From positions 62,001 to 126,000 of the forward strand of contig NZ_WSTC01000005.1 of assembly GCF_009789195.1 (NCBI RefSeq): 64,000 nt of DNA. The letters are read 5' to 3'. Origin of the DNA: Paenibacillus sp. MMS18-CY102. GTDB lineage: Bacteria > Bacillota > Bacilli > Paenibacillales > Paenibacillaceae. Shown here piece after piece: positions 34,146 through 44,426 of the stretch; position 1 is the stretch's first letter; every line of letters begins with the position of its first letter. Both the position numbers and the translations under genes were made by a program. The notes below the pieces were generated by a model. That model was not told the DNA's origin and did not search any database. It saw only the letters and a program-made list of their open reading frames with translations.

Positions 34146-35267
34146 CTATACGAGCCGGAAGGGCTCGGTGGACAACGCCGAATGAATAACAATTGTCGTC
34201 GATTTGCGTTCTGCCAGCTTCTCTGACAGCCATTGTGCAACGCGCTGCTTCATTATTTTCTCCACATTGTGGCCAGGATCAATAATCATCATGCCCGCTG
34301 CGAGCGCATCATGCGCGGTATGGTAATCAATATCGCCTGTTACCAGCACGTCTGCACCAGCGAACGTCGCATGGCGCACATATTTTGCACCAGAACCGCC
34401 TAGTACAGCAAGCTTGCGCACCGTTGCGTCGAGATCGCCAACAACCCGAACAAAGGGCACTTCGAACGCAGCCTTCACGCGTTCCGCCAATTCGCCTAAC
34501 GTTGCCGGATCCTCCAGCTTGCCTACACGGCCAAGCCCGACCGAACGGCCTTTAAGATCGATCGGATACAGATCATACGCAACCTCTTCATAAGGATGTG
34601 CCTTCAACATTGCCTGAATCGCTCCACGATGTACGCTATGGGGAACGATCATTTCAATCCTGACTTCCTTCACATGTTCCAGCTTGCCTTGCTCACCGAT
34701 GAACGGATTTGTGCCTGCACCTGGCCGGAACGTGCCTGTTCCTTCAATTAAAAAGCTGCAACGGTCATATTGTCCAATTGTACCCGCACCAGCATTCCAT
34801 AGCGCTTGCTGAACTAGCTCACTATGCGTTGCCGGCACGAACACAACCAGCTTGAATAGCTTGTCCATATGGACATCCTCTAAGCTCGCGCGGCCATCCT
34901 GTGCAATGCCAAGCAGATCCGCCATCCAATCATTAATGCCACCATCCGTAACATCCAGATTCGTATGCGCAATGTACACTGCAATATCATGCTTAATTAG
35001 CTTCTCGTACAAACGTCCCGCTGGCGTTGAAGTATCGATCTTCGCAAGCGGCCGAAAAATAATGGCATGATGCGCAACAATTAGATTCGCGCCTTCGCGA
35101 ATGGCTTCTTCAACAACCTCATCCGTAACATCCAATGCGACCAACACTTTAGGTATTGGTTTATTCAATGTTCCAAGCTGAAGCCCGATACGGTCGCCCT
35201 CTACCGCATAATGCTTAGGGGCAAGCTGCTCCATAAGCTGGGCTATCGTTTGTCCTTTCGCAAACAC
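34146..35267 (-). CDS. yqfO: Nif3-like metal-binding protein YqfO
   Basis: A 373-residue Nif3/NGG1p-interacting factor 3 family protein: a Nif3 half (residues about 1-125, NLIVAHHAIIFRPL with metal-binding histidines), an inserted PII/CutA-like domain (about 130-230) and the second Nif3 half (YVRHATFAGADVLVTGDIDYHTAHDA, GHNVEK). Function is unsettled; it is sometimes annotated as GTP cyclohydrolase I type 2, without good support. The start is GTG 35267 within the end of trmK (25-base overlap), with GAGGTG as its site. Confidence 0.9.
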   Translation of the reverse strand: MFAKGQTIAQLMEQLAPKHYAVEGDRIGLQLGTLNKPIPKVLVALDVTDEVVEEAIREGANLIVAHHAIIFRPLAKIDTSTPAGRLYEKLIKHDIAVYIAHTNLDVTDGGINDWMADLLGIAQDGRASLEDVHMDKLFKLVVFVPATHSELVQQALWNAGAGTIGQYDRCSFLIEGTGTFRPGAGTNPFIGEQGKLEHVKEVRIEMIVPHSVHRGAIQAMLKAHPYEEVAYDLYPIDLKGRSVGLGRVGKLEDPATLGELAERVKAAFEVPFVRVVGDLDATVRKLAVLGGSGAKYVRHATFAGADVLVTGDIDYHTAHDALAAGMMIIDPGHNVEKIMKQRVAQWLSEKLAERKSTTIVIHSALSTEPFRLV

Positions 35268-36031
35268 GCGAGCACCTCTTCCATCCGTTTCATATCATTG
35301 CGGAACTCAACCGCTTTTGCCACTGCATCTGCATTGCCGGATTGCTCCATTTGGACACAGATGCGCTCAAGCTTCCGCCATTCGCTCTCCCACTTGCACA
35401 CCAGCACATCAGAAGGCTGTTGGATCAGCCATGGCCCAAAGCGGTATAACAGCCCTACGGCTTCATCCGCCCCAATCGCAAGAGGCAGCAATGCGGGGTT
35501 ATATATCTGCGCAAGCTGCTCTGCAGCACGGGTCCCATCTGCCCGAACCGCACGAAGAATCTCGTATATCTTGCCATCCTCTTCCAATATCCGCTCTTCA
35601 ACCAACAACCAATGGTGTTCCGAAAGCCAATACCGGACCGTATCTTCACCAACATTCGGCTGAAGCACTAGCTCTTTTACCCCTTCCAGATTCCCTTGCA
35701 CGCGCCCTTCTTCCAAAATCGTAGCAATGAGCTGACCGCCCATCCCTGCAATCGTTACGGTATCAGCTTCTCCCGGAGTGAGCACGGCCATGCCATTTCC
35801 TCTGCGGACGTTGATGAGTTGAGCTAACTTTGCTTCCCTCACCTGTTTCGATGCAGCTTCGAATGGTCCTAGGTTCAGCTCTCCTGCAATAGCAGAAGGG
35901 CATTTTCCTGTGGATACCAAATAAACAGGCAGCAGAGCATGGTCTGATCCAATGTCTGCTACTCTTGCACCAGCCGTCACGAGCGATGCAATCGTCTCAA
36001 GACGTTCCGATAATTTAACATTCACACTCAT
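35243..36031 (-). CDS. trmK: tRNA (adenine22-N1)-methyltransferase TrmK
   Basis: TrmK methylates N1 of A22 in tRNA with SAM. The 262-residue protein has the SAM loop RVADIGSDHALLPVYL, NPY-like VLQPNVGEDTVRYWL and a C-terminal coiled coil (WESEWRKLERICVQMEQ). The ATG overlaps the TAA of the preceding membrane protein gene (TAATG), so translation is coupled; a longer frame to 36121 lies inside that gene and is rejected. The pair trmK-yqfO next to sigA is the same in B. subtilis. Confidence 0.9.
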   Translation of the reverse strand: MSVNVKLSERLETIASLVTAGARVADIGSDHALLPVYLVSTGKCPSAIAGELNLGPFEAASKQVREAKLAQLINVRRGNGMAVLTPGEADTVTIAGMGGQLIATILEEGRVQGNLEGVKELVLQPNVGEDTVRYWLSEHHWLLVEERILEEDGKIYEILRAVRADGTRAAEQLAQIYNPALLPLAIGADEAVGLLYRFGPWLIQQPSDVLVCKWESEWRKLERICVQMEQSGNADAVAKAVEFRNDMKRMEEVLACLRKDKR

Positions 36032-36861
36032 TATGCTACCCACGCAATCCATTGTTTTCTTAATGCGAACAGCAAACTCCCTCCGATCGCGATTTTGGCG
36101 AATAGAAGCAGCTGCGACCATGACAGATCAATATCAACAAATAAAGTCCCATATAATTCAGGCATGAACCAAATCAAACAGCCGACTACAAATAACACCA
36201 TCGCGACAGGCCTTGACCATCGCTGCACAAACCAGCTAAACCAAGCAAACACGAATGTTATCGGCACCCAATACAATTGTACTTCATACCAAGCTGGCTC
36301 CATATCCCGGCGGGAAAGCGCCCAAGCATATAATAATACAATCGCTGCCCAGCCTGCCAAATGAAGCAATGACATACGTGACCAAATCCCGTATACAATC
36401 CAAAGAAGGGAGCATCCAATTAGCAAACCAGCTTTTGCTCCCCAATTATCCCACTCATTTTGCTTCAGCAAATAGGTGCCTATCCCGAGCAAACCAAGCA
36501 TGTCAAACCCGATAATAGCAAGCCCCGCAGCCTCGTTACGCTTGCGAATTCGCTGCCCATATATGAGCAATAATGCGAAAGAAACGACGCTTACCCCTAT
36601 TTGCAATAGCGGATGAAAAGCGTTAAAATGAAGTACAACGAAGCAAATCAAGGAAAAAAAGGCAATTGTAAACAGCCACTGTTTGCCAGAGGCACGCATT
36701 GCAGCAGTCGCCGCCCTGCCGGATAATCGATCCGGCTGCTTCTGTTCAGGCTCTTCTAAGTATAAATTAAGCAGAAAATCACAATAACGATCTGGAAGAA
36801 GTTTACTCTTCTGCCACTGCTCAATTTCTTGTACGATGATTTTCCTTCGTTGCTGGTCCAT
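36031..36861 (-). CDS. Multi-pass membrane protein of unknown function
   Basis: A 276-residue protein: a cytoplasmic N-terminal region with MDQQRRKIIVQEIEQWQKSK and a short helical domain (to about residue 60), then about eight membrane helices and a short basic end. The N terminus is loosely like DUF2157 proteins. It takes the place held by cccA (cytochrome c550) between sigA and trmK in B. subtilis. Its start lies 24 bases after the sigA terminator, so it either depends on read-through or on a promoter inside that region. Confidence 0.7.
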   Translation of the reverse strand: MDQQRRKIIVQEIEQWQKSKLLPDRYCDFLLNLYLEEPEQKQPDRLSGRAATAAMRASGKQWLFTIAFFSLICFVVLHFNAFHPLLQIGVSVVSFALLLIYGQRIRKRNEAAGLAIIGFDMLGLLGIGTYLLKQNEWDNWGAKAGLLIGCSLLWIVYGIWSRMSLLHLAGWAAIVLLYAWALSRRDMEPAWYEVQLYWVPITFVFAWFSWFVQRWSRPVAMVLFVVGCLIWFMPELYGTLFVDIDLSWSQLLLFAKIAIGGSLLFALRKQWIAWVA

Positions 36862-36884
36862 AATCCGCTCCCCTTCAGATTTGG

Positions 36885-36916
36885 AAAAAAAGACCTTGCT
36901 GCTTCAAGCAGAAGGT
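36885..36916 (-). terminator. Intrinsic terminator after sigA
   Basis: GACCTT-CTGCT faces AGCAG-C-AAGGTC with one bulged base, followed on the minus strand by seven T. It lies 10 bases after the sigA stop. Confidence 0.88.
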
Positions 36917-36925
36917 CCTTTATAT

Positions 36926-38059
36926 CTATTCTAAAAAGTCTTTCAATCGCTTGCTGCGGCTAGGATGTCTCAGCTTGCGCAACGCTTTTGCCTCGATCTG
37001 GCGAATCCGTTCGCGTGTTACGCCGAACACTTTGCCGACCTCCTCAAGCGTGCGAGTCCGTCCATCATCAAGCCCAAACCGGAGACGAAGCACGTTTTCT
37101 TCCCGTTCCGTGAGCGTGTCCAGCACATCCTCAAGCTGTTCCTTCAGCAACTCGTATGCAGCAGCATCTGCTGGTGCAAGCGCCTCTTGATCTTCGATGA
37201 AATCTCCCAAATGCGAATCATCCTCTTCACCAATAGGTGTTTCAAGGGATACCGGCTCTTGAGCGATTTTCATAATTTCGCGTACTTTCTCAGTGCTAAG
37301 CTCCATCTCTGCTGCAATTTCCTCTGGCGCAGGTTCACGCCCAAGTTCTTGCAACAATTGGCGCGATACGCGAATCAGCTTGTTAATCGTTTCAACCATG
37401 TGTACCGGAATCCGAATCGTACGTGCTTGGTCTGCAATCGCCCGCGTAATCGCTTGGCGAATCCACCACGTTGCATACGTACTGAATTTGTATCCTTTCG
37501 TATGGTCGAACTTCTCAACTGCTTTGATTAGGCCCATGTTGCCTTCTTGGATAAGATCCAAGAACAACATGCCGCGTCCGACATAACGCTTCGCGATACT
37601 AACGACGAGACGCAAGTTTGCTTCCGCTAGCCTACGCTTCGCTTCCTCATCGCCCTTCTCAATCCGCTTAGCAAGTTCCACCTCATCATCAGCCGATAAT
37701 AGGGGTACCCGTCCGATTTCTTTCAAGTACATGCGAACCGGATCATTAATTTTAATGCCCGGCGGCAATGCCAAGTCGTCATCGAAGTTAAATTCGTCGT
37801 TTTCCTGATCCCGCTCACGGTCATGATCATCACGGCTTATTGGTGACTCGTCATTCTCATTGACCACTTCAATTCCAAGATCATCGAGCTGTTCGAAAAA
37901 TTCATCAATCTGTTCCGGATCTTGATCGAACGGAGACAATTTCTCCATTATCTCTTTGTAGGTTAAGGAGGATCTTTTCTTGCCATGTTCGATCAATTGG
38001 TCTTTTATGAGCTCAAGCTTTTGCTCCGTATCTAGTTCAGTATGTTGATCATTCGCCAT
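36926..38059 (-). CDS. sigA: Primary sigma factor SigA (RpoD)
   Basis: Housekeeping sigma factor of 377 residues, close to the 371 of B. subtilis. Region 1.1 ([23 protein letters not shown]), an acidic linker, region 1.2 ([16 protein letters not shown]), region 2 ([55 protein letters not shown]), region 3 and region 4 ([52 protein letters not shown]) are all present. It follows dnaG by 18 bases in the macromolecular synthesis operon. Confidence 0.99.
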   Translation of the reverse strand: MANDQHTELDTEQKLELIKDQLIEHGKKRSSLTYKEIMEKLSPFDQDPEQIDEFFEQLDDLGIEVVNENDESPISRDDHDRERDQENDEFNFDDDLALPPGIKINDPVRMYLKEIGRVPLLSADDEVELAKRIEKGDEEAKRRLAEANLRLVVSIAKRYVGRGMLFLDLIQEGNMGLIKAVEKFDHTKGYKFSTYATWWIRQAITRAIADQARTIRIPVHMVETINKLIRVSRQLLQELGREPAPEEIAAEMELSTEKVREIMKIAQEPVSLETPIGEEDDSHLGDFIEDQEALAPADAAAYELLKEQLEDVLDTLTEREENVLRLRFGLDDGRTRTLEEVGKVFGVTRERIRQIEAKALRKLRHPSRSKRLKDFLE

Positions 38060-38077
38060 ATTCCGACTCCCTCCTCC

Positions 38078-39928
38078 CTAGAAACGATCGTCCTGCCGTC
38101 CTTTCAGCTGTCTCTCTAGGGCTATAATCTCACTTGCAATTTGCACAGCTTGCGCAATGTCTCCGGATCGCTCCGCTCGCACCAACTGCTCCTTCTTCTG
38201 TTCAAGCTCACGCATGCGCGGCAGCTTACGTATCTCCCGAATAAAATCATCCAGCAATTGTTCATTAAATGGGAAATCGCCGTCCATTAACAGAATAGAG
38301 GCGGCCGTACTTTCCAACCGATCGTCTTGGAGCGTGGAGATGAACCGTTGGACATCAGGATCATGACCCTGCGCATAAAATGCATATAAATAAGCAGCAA
38401 GCGCTGCGTGATCCTCCACATTAAAAGCATCACCCAATCGTTCATGAACAACTCGGGCAGTATCCATATCCCGCATCATGACGGAGAGCAACTTTCGCTC
38501 TGCCTGCTGATACGCAGGAAGCAGCGTAGGAGGCCCTGAGGACGAGGGACGCTTTTCATTCCTACCATTATTCCACGAAAACCCGTTATTATCCCTTGGA
38601 GGTTGCAAATTTTGCATGGTTTCGCGAACGGCATGCACGTCCTGCTTCAACGATTCGAGCGAAACCTCGAATTCGCGATGAAGCTCTTTCATGTATACTT
38701 CACGTTCCATAGCAGAAGGAACTTCCGCTATGATTCGCGCCGCTTCCAGCAAATATTTGCGAAGCCCATCATCTTCTTCTAGCATATGGTTTTTTCGCGA
38801 ATATATAAGCTTAAATTTCACGGCGGACACAGGGTGATCCATGACGTCACGCAAAAAGGCATCTGGCCCGTATGCGTCGATCGTCTCATCCGGATCCATC
38901 CCGCCTGGCAGCATAGCGACGCGTACTGTCATCCCCGCTTTCTCAAACATTGGAATGGACTTCATCGCGGCTGCTCTGCCGGCATTGTCACCGTCATAAC
39001 AAATGATGACTTCCTCTGCCGAACGGCTAAGAATGGCAGCATGGTCATCGGTTAATGCCGTTCCCATTGTCGCTACCCCGTTATGGACACCAGCACTCCA
39101 ACTCTTGATAACGTCCATATACCCTTCAAATAACACAACTTTACGCCGTTTTCGGATGTCCGGGCGTGCATTATTGAAGTTATATAAGGTTCGGCTTTTC
39201 GTAAACAACGGAGATTCCGGCGAGTTCAAATATTTAGGTTGCACATCACCTAGAGCACGTCCAGCAAACGCAATAACTTTGCCTTCACGGTTCCATATCG
39301 GAAACATGACCCTTCCCCTGAACCTGTCGACATATCCGCTTCCGTCCTGTTTGGCAGACAGCAATCCGCCCTTCTCCATCAATGGCAACGCAAATTGCCG
39401 TGATTCGAGAAATCGGGCTAACGTATCCCAAGATTCTGGCGCGTATCCGATTGAAAACTGGTCGATCAACCGATCCGACATGCCGCGGTCACGCAAATAA
39501 CTTAAAGCAGACCTTCCCTGCTCTGTATTCATTAACAAGTAATGATACAGTTTAGCAGCGAGCTCATGTGCTTCAATCTGCTTATCGCGATTCGGGTCGG
39601 CAGGCGGACCTGCATCTGCAGGATCTGACCAAGTAACCGGAATGTTCGCTTCTTCTGCCAGCATACGTACCGCTTCTGGGAAGGAATACCCTTCGATTTC
39701 TGCGATAAACCGGATAACGTTCCCGCTCTTGCCGCAGCCATAACAATGAAAAATCTGCAATTCTGGCGTTACGGTAAAGGAAGGCGTTCGTTCGGAATGA
39801 AAAGGGCATAGCCCTTTCATGTATTTGCCGTTTTTGGTGAGATGAACGTATTTGCCTACCGTTTCCACGATGTCATGCGCGTTGCGTACCGCATCGATGG
39901 CGGACTCCGGAATTCTTCCGTATGCCAC
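38078..39928 (-). CDS. dnaG: DNA primase
   Basis: DnaG makes RNA primers at the replication fork. The 616-residue protein has a CHC2 zinc ribbon (CPFHSERTPSF, CYGCGKSG), a TOPRIM core (VLFEGYMDVIKSW, ICYDGDNAGRAA) and a C-terminal helicase-binding domain. The start is taken as GTG 39928 (MAYGRIPESAIDAV) with AGGGTG 6 bases upstream; another in-frame GTG at 39952 would add eight residues that are not typical. Confidence 0.97.
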   Translation of the reverse strand: MAYGRIPESAIDAVRNAHDIVETVGKYVHLTKNGKYMKGLCPFHSERTPSFTVTPELQIFHCYGCGKSGNVIRFIAEIEGYSFPEAVRMLAEEANIPVTWSDPADAGPPADPNRDKQIEAHELAAKLYHYLLMNTEQGRSALSYLRDRGMSDRLIDQFSIGYAPESWDTLARFLESRQFALPLMEKGGLLSAKQDGSGYVDRFRGRVMFPIWNREGKVIAFAGRALGDVQPKYLNSPESPLFTKSRTLYNFNNARPDIRKRRKVVLFEGYMDVIKSWSAGVHNGVATMGTALTDDHAAILSRSAEEVIICYDGDNAGRAAAMKSIPMFEKAGMTVRVAMLPGGMDPDETIDAYGPDAFLRDVMDHPVSAVKFKLIYSRKNHMLEEDDGLRKYLLEAARIIAEVPSAMEREVYMKELHREFEVSLESLKQDVHAVRETMQNLQPPRDNNGFSWNNGRNEKRPSSSGPPTLLPAYQQAERKLLSVMMRDMDTARVVHERLGDAFNVEDHAALAAYLYAFYAQGHDPDVQRFISTLQDDRLESTAASILLMDGDFPFNEQLLDDFIREIRKLPRMRELEQKKEQLVRAERSGDIAQAVQIASEIIALERQLKGRQDDRF

Positions 39929-39966
39929 ATTACTCACCCTTATCTTATGCACCTAATAACTATTCG

Positions 39967-40443
39967 CTAAGGTTGGCTAAACTCCTGCCGTTCAATTAAA
40001 ACTTTTGTCAGTTTTTGCTGAAATCGACGACGATCGTCTTCCGTAAGCGCTCTTGGGCCTTTCGTTTTCCCGCCAGCCCTGCGCCTTCGGGCCGATTCAT
40101 GGCGCCGTTCCAACAAATGGCCAATCTCATCCTCTACGATCTGTTCGCCTCGGGGAGACAATACGATCGCGCCTCTGGCTAACGCAAGCGACCCGAGTCC
40201 CAAATCCTGTGTAACGACAATATCGCCAGATTTGGCCCGATTAACGATATGCAGGTCTACAGAATCGGCACCTCGGTCAACTTGCAGGACTTGTACACCT
40301 TCTGCCGCCTCAAGCCGGTGGTCATAGGATGACACCATTAATACAGGCACATGGAACTGTGCGGCTGTCACTGTAATTTCCCGTTTGACGGGACAGGCAT
40401 CGCCATCGACTAATATCGTAAATCCCGGAACCGCCATATTCAA
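39967..40443 (-). CDS. yqxD: YaiI/YqxD family protein (UPF0178)
   Basis: A 158-residue protein with LVDGDACPVKREI, DHRLE and IVVTQDLGLGSLALARG, the PIN-like core of UPF0178. Putative nuclease fold; no known function. The start is a TTG behind GGAGG. It is placed between yqfL and dnaG as in B. subtilis. A TGCCGTA/TACGGCA inverted repeat (40500-40525) sits in the 106-base gap upstream. Confidence 0.88.
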   Translation of the reverse strand: MNMAVPGFTILVDGDACPVKREITVTAAQFHVPVLMVSSYDHRLEAAEGVQVLQVDRGADSVDLHIVNRAKSGDIVVTQDLGLGSLALARGAIVLSPRGEQIVEDEIGHLLERRHESARRRRAGGKTKGPRALTEDDRRRFQQKLTKVLIERQEFSQP

Positions 40444-40549
40444 AATCGAGCCTCCATCGTAGCATCAGCATTTTCCCATTGCCATAAATTGATATCCACT
40501 GCCGTACTAAAAAGTATATACGGCAAGCCATGGCAAATTCCTGCTTTTG

Positions 40550-41368
40550 CTAAGATTGCAACCGAATTTGCTCCATGATGAGGCTTGCCGTTTCCTCAAC
40601 TGCACGAAATGAAACATCAATAACTGCACAGCCAAGCTGTTTCATAATTTGTTCAGCATAGGCTAGCTCTTGTTCTATACGCAGTGTCGTTGCATAGGCC
40701 GCACTATCCGGCAGGCCTAGTGCCTTTAGCCTTTCCTTCCGAATGATATTCAAGTAGGGAACGCCAATCGTCAGGCCGACTATTTTTTCTTTCCTCACAT
40801 GGAACAACTCGGATGGCGGCTTGATCTCAGGGACCAATGGCACATTTGCTACTTTGTACTTCTTATGCGCAAGATACATCGATAGAGGGGTTTTCGATGT
40901 GCGGGATACCCCGACGAGCACGATATCAGCCTTTAGGACGCCTGTCGTATCACGGGCATCGTCGTATTTGACAGCAAATTCAACTGCATCTACCTTACGG
41001 AAATAATCGGCATCCAGCACATGATTAAGCCCTGGCTCTTGGCGGGAGGACTTGCCTGTCTGGCGTTCGAAGCTAGATACTAATGAGCCGAGCAGGTCAA
41101 TGCACTCCACTTCATAAGCCTGGCTTAACTTCTTCAACTCATCTCGCAGCGCTGGAATAACCAATGTAAATAAAATAATGCCGCCTGTTTGCTTAGCGCG
41201 GAGAACTACCCGTTCCAAAGCAGAAACGTCTTGAATAAATGGCGCTCTCCGAATGTCGGCATGGATCGGATGGAACTGGGCGGCTGCCGCCCGGACGACA
41301 AATTCACCAGTTTCACCTGCCGAGTCAGACACGACATATACGACTAAACTGCGCTCGTCACTTGTCAT
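40550..41368 (-). CDS. yqfL: Pyruvate, phosphate dikinase regulatory protein type kinase/phosphorylase
   Basis: DUF299 protein that phosphorylates with ADP and dephosphorylates PPDK or PEP synthase; in B. subtilis YqfL modulates CcpN. The 272-residue protein has VVSDSAGETGEFVVRAAAAQF near the start and the P-loop LVGVSRTSKTPLSMYLAH in the middle. GGAGGGG precedes the ATG. It follows glyS directly; ccpN, which lies between them in B. subtilis, is absent here. Confidence 0.9.
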   Translation of the reverse strand: MTSDERSLVVYVVSDSAGETGEFVVRAAAAQFHPIHADIRRAPFIQDVSALERVVLRAKQTGGIILFTLVIPALRDELKKLSQAYEVECIDLLGSLVSSFERQTGKSSRQEPGLNHVLDADYFRKVDAVEFAVKYDDARDTTGVLKADIVLVGVSRTSKTPLSMYLAHKKYKVANVPLVPEIKPPSELFHVRKEKIVGLTIGVPYLNIIRKERLKALGLPDSAAYATTLRIEQELAYAEQIMKQLGCAVIDVSFRAVEETASLIMEQIRLQS

Positions 41369-41402
41369 GTTCCATCCCCTCCTGCACTATGATTGGGCCG
41401 TA

Positions 41403-43484
41403 TTACCAGACCAGCTTAGCAAAATCCGCAAGCTTCACAATGTCGCTTGAAATGACCGCTAACGTCGCCAAACGATTGCGGCGTACATCATCTTGCTGTG
41501 CCATAACCATTACCGAATCAAAGTAAGCGGTAATAGGCTCTCTCAAACCAGCCAGCAGCTCCAGCGCACCTGCGATATCCCCATTGCGGAAACGTTCCGC
41601 ATATACAGGGTGGGCAGCTTTATACGCATCGTACAGCGCTTGCTCCGCTGGTTCAGCGAACAATGACGCGTCAACCACTTCGGATTCAGCTTTGGCAGCA
41701 AGATTATTGACACGGTTAAAGGCGTCAACAACAGTCTTGAACTCGTTCTTCTCTTCGCTTGCAGCGCGTCCAATTAAGACGGAAGCCCGCTCAACTGTCA
41801 GCTTGAGGTCATCAAACCCCGCAGCCATTACTGCGTCCACGACGTCATAACGAACGCCCTGCTCCGTTAATACATTCTTGACGCGGAGGCCGAAGAAATC
41901 ATACAGCTCCTTACGCACTTCAGTTGCTGAACGTTTCAAGCCACGTTGCCCATGCACTGCCAGTGCGATATCGAATAGATCGCCAAGCGCAAGCGGAAGC
42001 CCTTGTGCGAGCACCGTTTGAACGATGCCTGCCGCCTGGCGGCGGAGCGCATAAGGATCCTGCGAGCCGGTTGGAATAATGCCGATCGAGAAGCAGCCTA
42101 CAATCGTGTCGATTTTGTCAGATAGGCTAATGACAGCTCCAGCTAAGGATGCCGGTGCACGGTCTCCAGCGAATCGAGGCTGGTAATGCTCATTGATTGC
42201 CACAGCTACCGCTTCGCGTTCGCCAGCTTTTCTCGCATAGTCTTCCCCCATAATGCCTTGAAGCTCAGGGAATTCATAGACCATTTGGGTAACCAGGTCA
42301 AACTTGCTAATATCCGCTGCACGGCTAATATCGGCTGCGGCCGAAGCATCCGCTTGCACGTGAGTTGCCAATTGGTCCGCAATTGCACGAATCCGGCGCA
42401 CTTTATCTGCAACTGTGCCGAGTTCTTCGTGGTATACGATCGTTTCCAGTTTTTGCAATGCGTCCGAAATCGCAAGCTTCTGGTCTTCGGCGTAGAAGAA
42501 CTTGGCGTCGGACAAGCGTGCACGAAGCACCTTCTCGTTTCCTTTTGCCACAACTTCCAGCGAAGTACGGTCGCCATTGCGTACCGTAACGAAGAATGGA
42601 AGCAGCTTGCCTGCTTTATCCAGCACAGGGAAGTACCGCTGATGCTCGCGCATCGACGTTATGAGCACTTCCTGAGGAATTTGAAGGAACGAAGGATCAA
42701 AAGTGCCGAACAGAACGCTAGGCGTCTCAACGAGGAACAAGACCTCTTCGAGCAGATCCTCTTTGATTGCGATCTCCCAGCCCTTCTCTTGCGCCAATGC
42801 TTCGATCTGGCGAACAATCTCTGCTTCACGCTCTGCAATATCAGCAATAACATGCTGTGCACGGAGCGTTTCCACATAATCGCTTGGCGTTTCTATCGCT
42901 GTCTCTGCACCTAAGAAACGGTGGCCACGCGTTACATTGCCGCTTTGTACGCCTGTAATCTCAAGTGGCACGATTGCGGAGCCAAACAGGGCAACGAGCC
43001 ATTTGATTGGACGTACGAACTTCAGGTCGTAGCTGCCCCAACGCATGTTTTTCGGGAAAGTCATCGACGTAATGATGCCCGTCAGCCCGTCAGCCAGTAC
43101 GGATGCCGTCTCAACGCCTACGCTGCTCTTGTTGCCGTATACGTACTCAACGCCAGCAAGCTCTTTGAAGAAGAGTTGCTCAGGCTCAACGCCTTGGCTT
43201 TTGGCAAAACCTAATGCTGCCTTGCTCCACTGGCCTTCAGCATCTAGTGCAATCTTGCGTGATGGGCCTTTTACTTCCTCGTTCACATCGGATTGCTTCT
43301 CCGCAACCTCACGGACGAGGACAGCTAAGCGGCGAGGCGTCGCATATGCTTCTACTGCGCCGTGTGAAATGCGGGAATCATCCAGCCATTTGGCCAGCTT
43401 GTCGCTCAATTGATTTACTGCACCGCGCACGAAACGCGCTGGCACTTCTTCTAGCCCAATTTCGAACAGCAGATCCTTAGCCAT
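41403..43484 (-). CDS. glyS: Glycyl-tRNA synthetase beta subunit
   Basis: Beta subunit of the tetrameric bacterial GlyRS, 693 residues, needed for tRNA binding. It begins DLLFEIGLEEVPARFVRGAVNQL and has the HD-like core (RAPASLAGAVISLSDKIDTIVGCFSIGIIPTGSQDPYALRRQA) and a C-terminal anticodon-binding DALR-type domain (VDAFNRVNNLA). Its ATG shares the A of the TAA of glyQ (TAATG), so the subunits are made in a coupled way under T-box control. Confidence 0.98.
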   Translation of the reverse strand: MAKDLLFEIGLEEVPARFVRGAVNQLSDKLAKWLDDSRISHGAVEAYATPRRLAVLVREVAEKQSDVNEEVKGPSRKIALDAEGQWSKAALGFAKSQGVEPEQLFFKELAGVEYVYGNKSSVGVETASVLADGLTGIITSMTFPKNMRWGSYDLKFVRPIKWLVALFGSAIVPLEITGVQSGNVTRGHRFLGAETAIETPSDYVETLRAQHVIADIAEREAEIVRQIEALAQEKGWEIAIKEDLLEEVLFLVETPSVLFGTFDPSFLQIPQEVLITSMREHQRYFPVLDKAGKLLPFFVTVRNGDRTSLEVVAKGNEKVLRARLSDAKFFYAEDQKLAISDALQKLETIVYHEELGTVADKVRRIRAIADQLATHVQADASAAADISRAADISKFDLVTQMVYEFPELQGIMGEDYARKAGEREAVAVAINEHYQPRFAGDRAPASLAGAVISLSDKIDTIVGCFSIGIIPTGSQDPYALRRQAAGIVQTVLAQGLPLALGDLFDIALAVHGQRGLKRSATEVRKELYDFFGLRVKNVLTEQGVRYDVVDAVMAAGFDDLKLTVERASVLIGRAASEEKNEFKTVVDAFNRVNNLAAKAESEVVDASLFAEPAEQALYDAYKAAHPVYAERFRNGDIAGALELLAGLREPITAYFDSVMVMAQQDDVRRNRLATLAVISSDIVKLADFAKLVW

Positions 43485-44371
43485 TAGCGCTCATCCCCTT
43501 TCTTCAATAGCGGGAATCCAAGACGTTCGCGTTCTTCCAAGTACGTTGCCGCACAAGCGCGAGCCAAATTCCGTACACGAATAATGTAGCCTGTACGCTC
43601 CGTTACGCTAATTGCTCCGCGTGCATCCAGCAAGTTGAAAGCATGCGAGCATTTGAGCGCGTAGTCGTAAGCCGGGAACACAAGGTTGCTTTCAAGCGCT
43701 CGCTTCGACTCTTCCTCGTACATGCCGAACAGCTTGAACAACATCGCGCTGTCCGATGTTTCAAACGTATATTTGGAATGTTCATATTCCGGCTGCAGGA
43801 ATACATCGCCATATTTGACGTCGCCAACCCACTCCAGATCGAACACATTTTCTTTATCTTGAATATAGGACGCAAGGCGCTCCATGCCATACGTAATTTC
43901 AACTGCGACTGGGTTCATATCGATGCCGCCGACTTGTTGGAAGTACGTAAATTGCGTGACTTCCATGCCGTCTAGCCATACTTCCCAGCCAAGGCCCCAT
44001 GCGCCAAGTCCTGGATGCTCCCAGTTATCCTCGACGAAACGAATATCATGATGCGCAGGGTCAATGCCCAGGCGTTTCAAGCTTTCCAAATATAGCTCCT
44101 GGATATTGTCTGGCGAAGGCTTCATAATAACTTGGAACTGGTGATGCTGATACAACCGGTTTGGATTTTCGCCATAACGGCCATCCGCCGGACGGCGGGA
44201 CGGTTCCACATAAGCAACATTCCACGGTTCTGGACCGATAACGCGAAGGAATGTCATTGGATTTAGCGTTCCCGCGCCTTTTTCAACATCATAAGGCTGT
44301 ACGAGAATGCAGTTTTGCTCTGCCCAAAATTGCTGCAGCGTCAAGATCATGTTTTGAAAGTTCATTTTCAT
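43484..44371 (-). CDS. glyQ: Glycyl-tRNA synthetase alpha subunit
   Basis: Catalytic subunit of GlyRS, 295 residues, class II core with [46 protein letters not shown] and [17 protein letters not shown]. The start is ATG 44371 (MKMNFQNM) with AAGGAGAG 6 bases upstream; the open frame further upstream runs through the T-box leader and is not coding. Confidence 0.98.
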   Translation of the reverse strand: MKMNFQNMILTLQQFWAEQNCILVQPYDVEKGAGTLNPMTFLRVIGPEPWNVAYVEPSRRPADGRYGENPNRLYQHHQFQVIMKPSPDNIQELYLESLKRLGIDPAHHDIRFVEDNWEHPGLGAWGLGWEVWLDGMEVTQFTYFQQVGGIDMNPVAVEITYGMERLASYIQDKENVFDLEWVGDVKYGDVFLQPEYEHSKYTFETSDSAMLFKLFGMYEEESKRALESNLVFPAYDYALKCSHAFNLLDARGAISVTERTGYIIRVRNLARACAATYLEERERLGFPLLKKGDER

Positions 44372-44426
44372 GAAATTCTCTCCTTCTTCCGTATTTGCAA
44401 GCAAGAGGTGCCGGTATGTAAAGATC

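Noticed and set aside
42186-42914. 242-codon plus-strand open frame
   Set aside because: Antisense to glyS; shadow frame.
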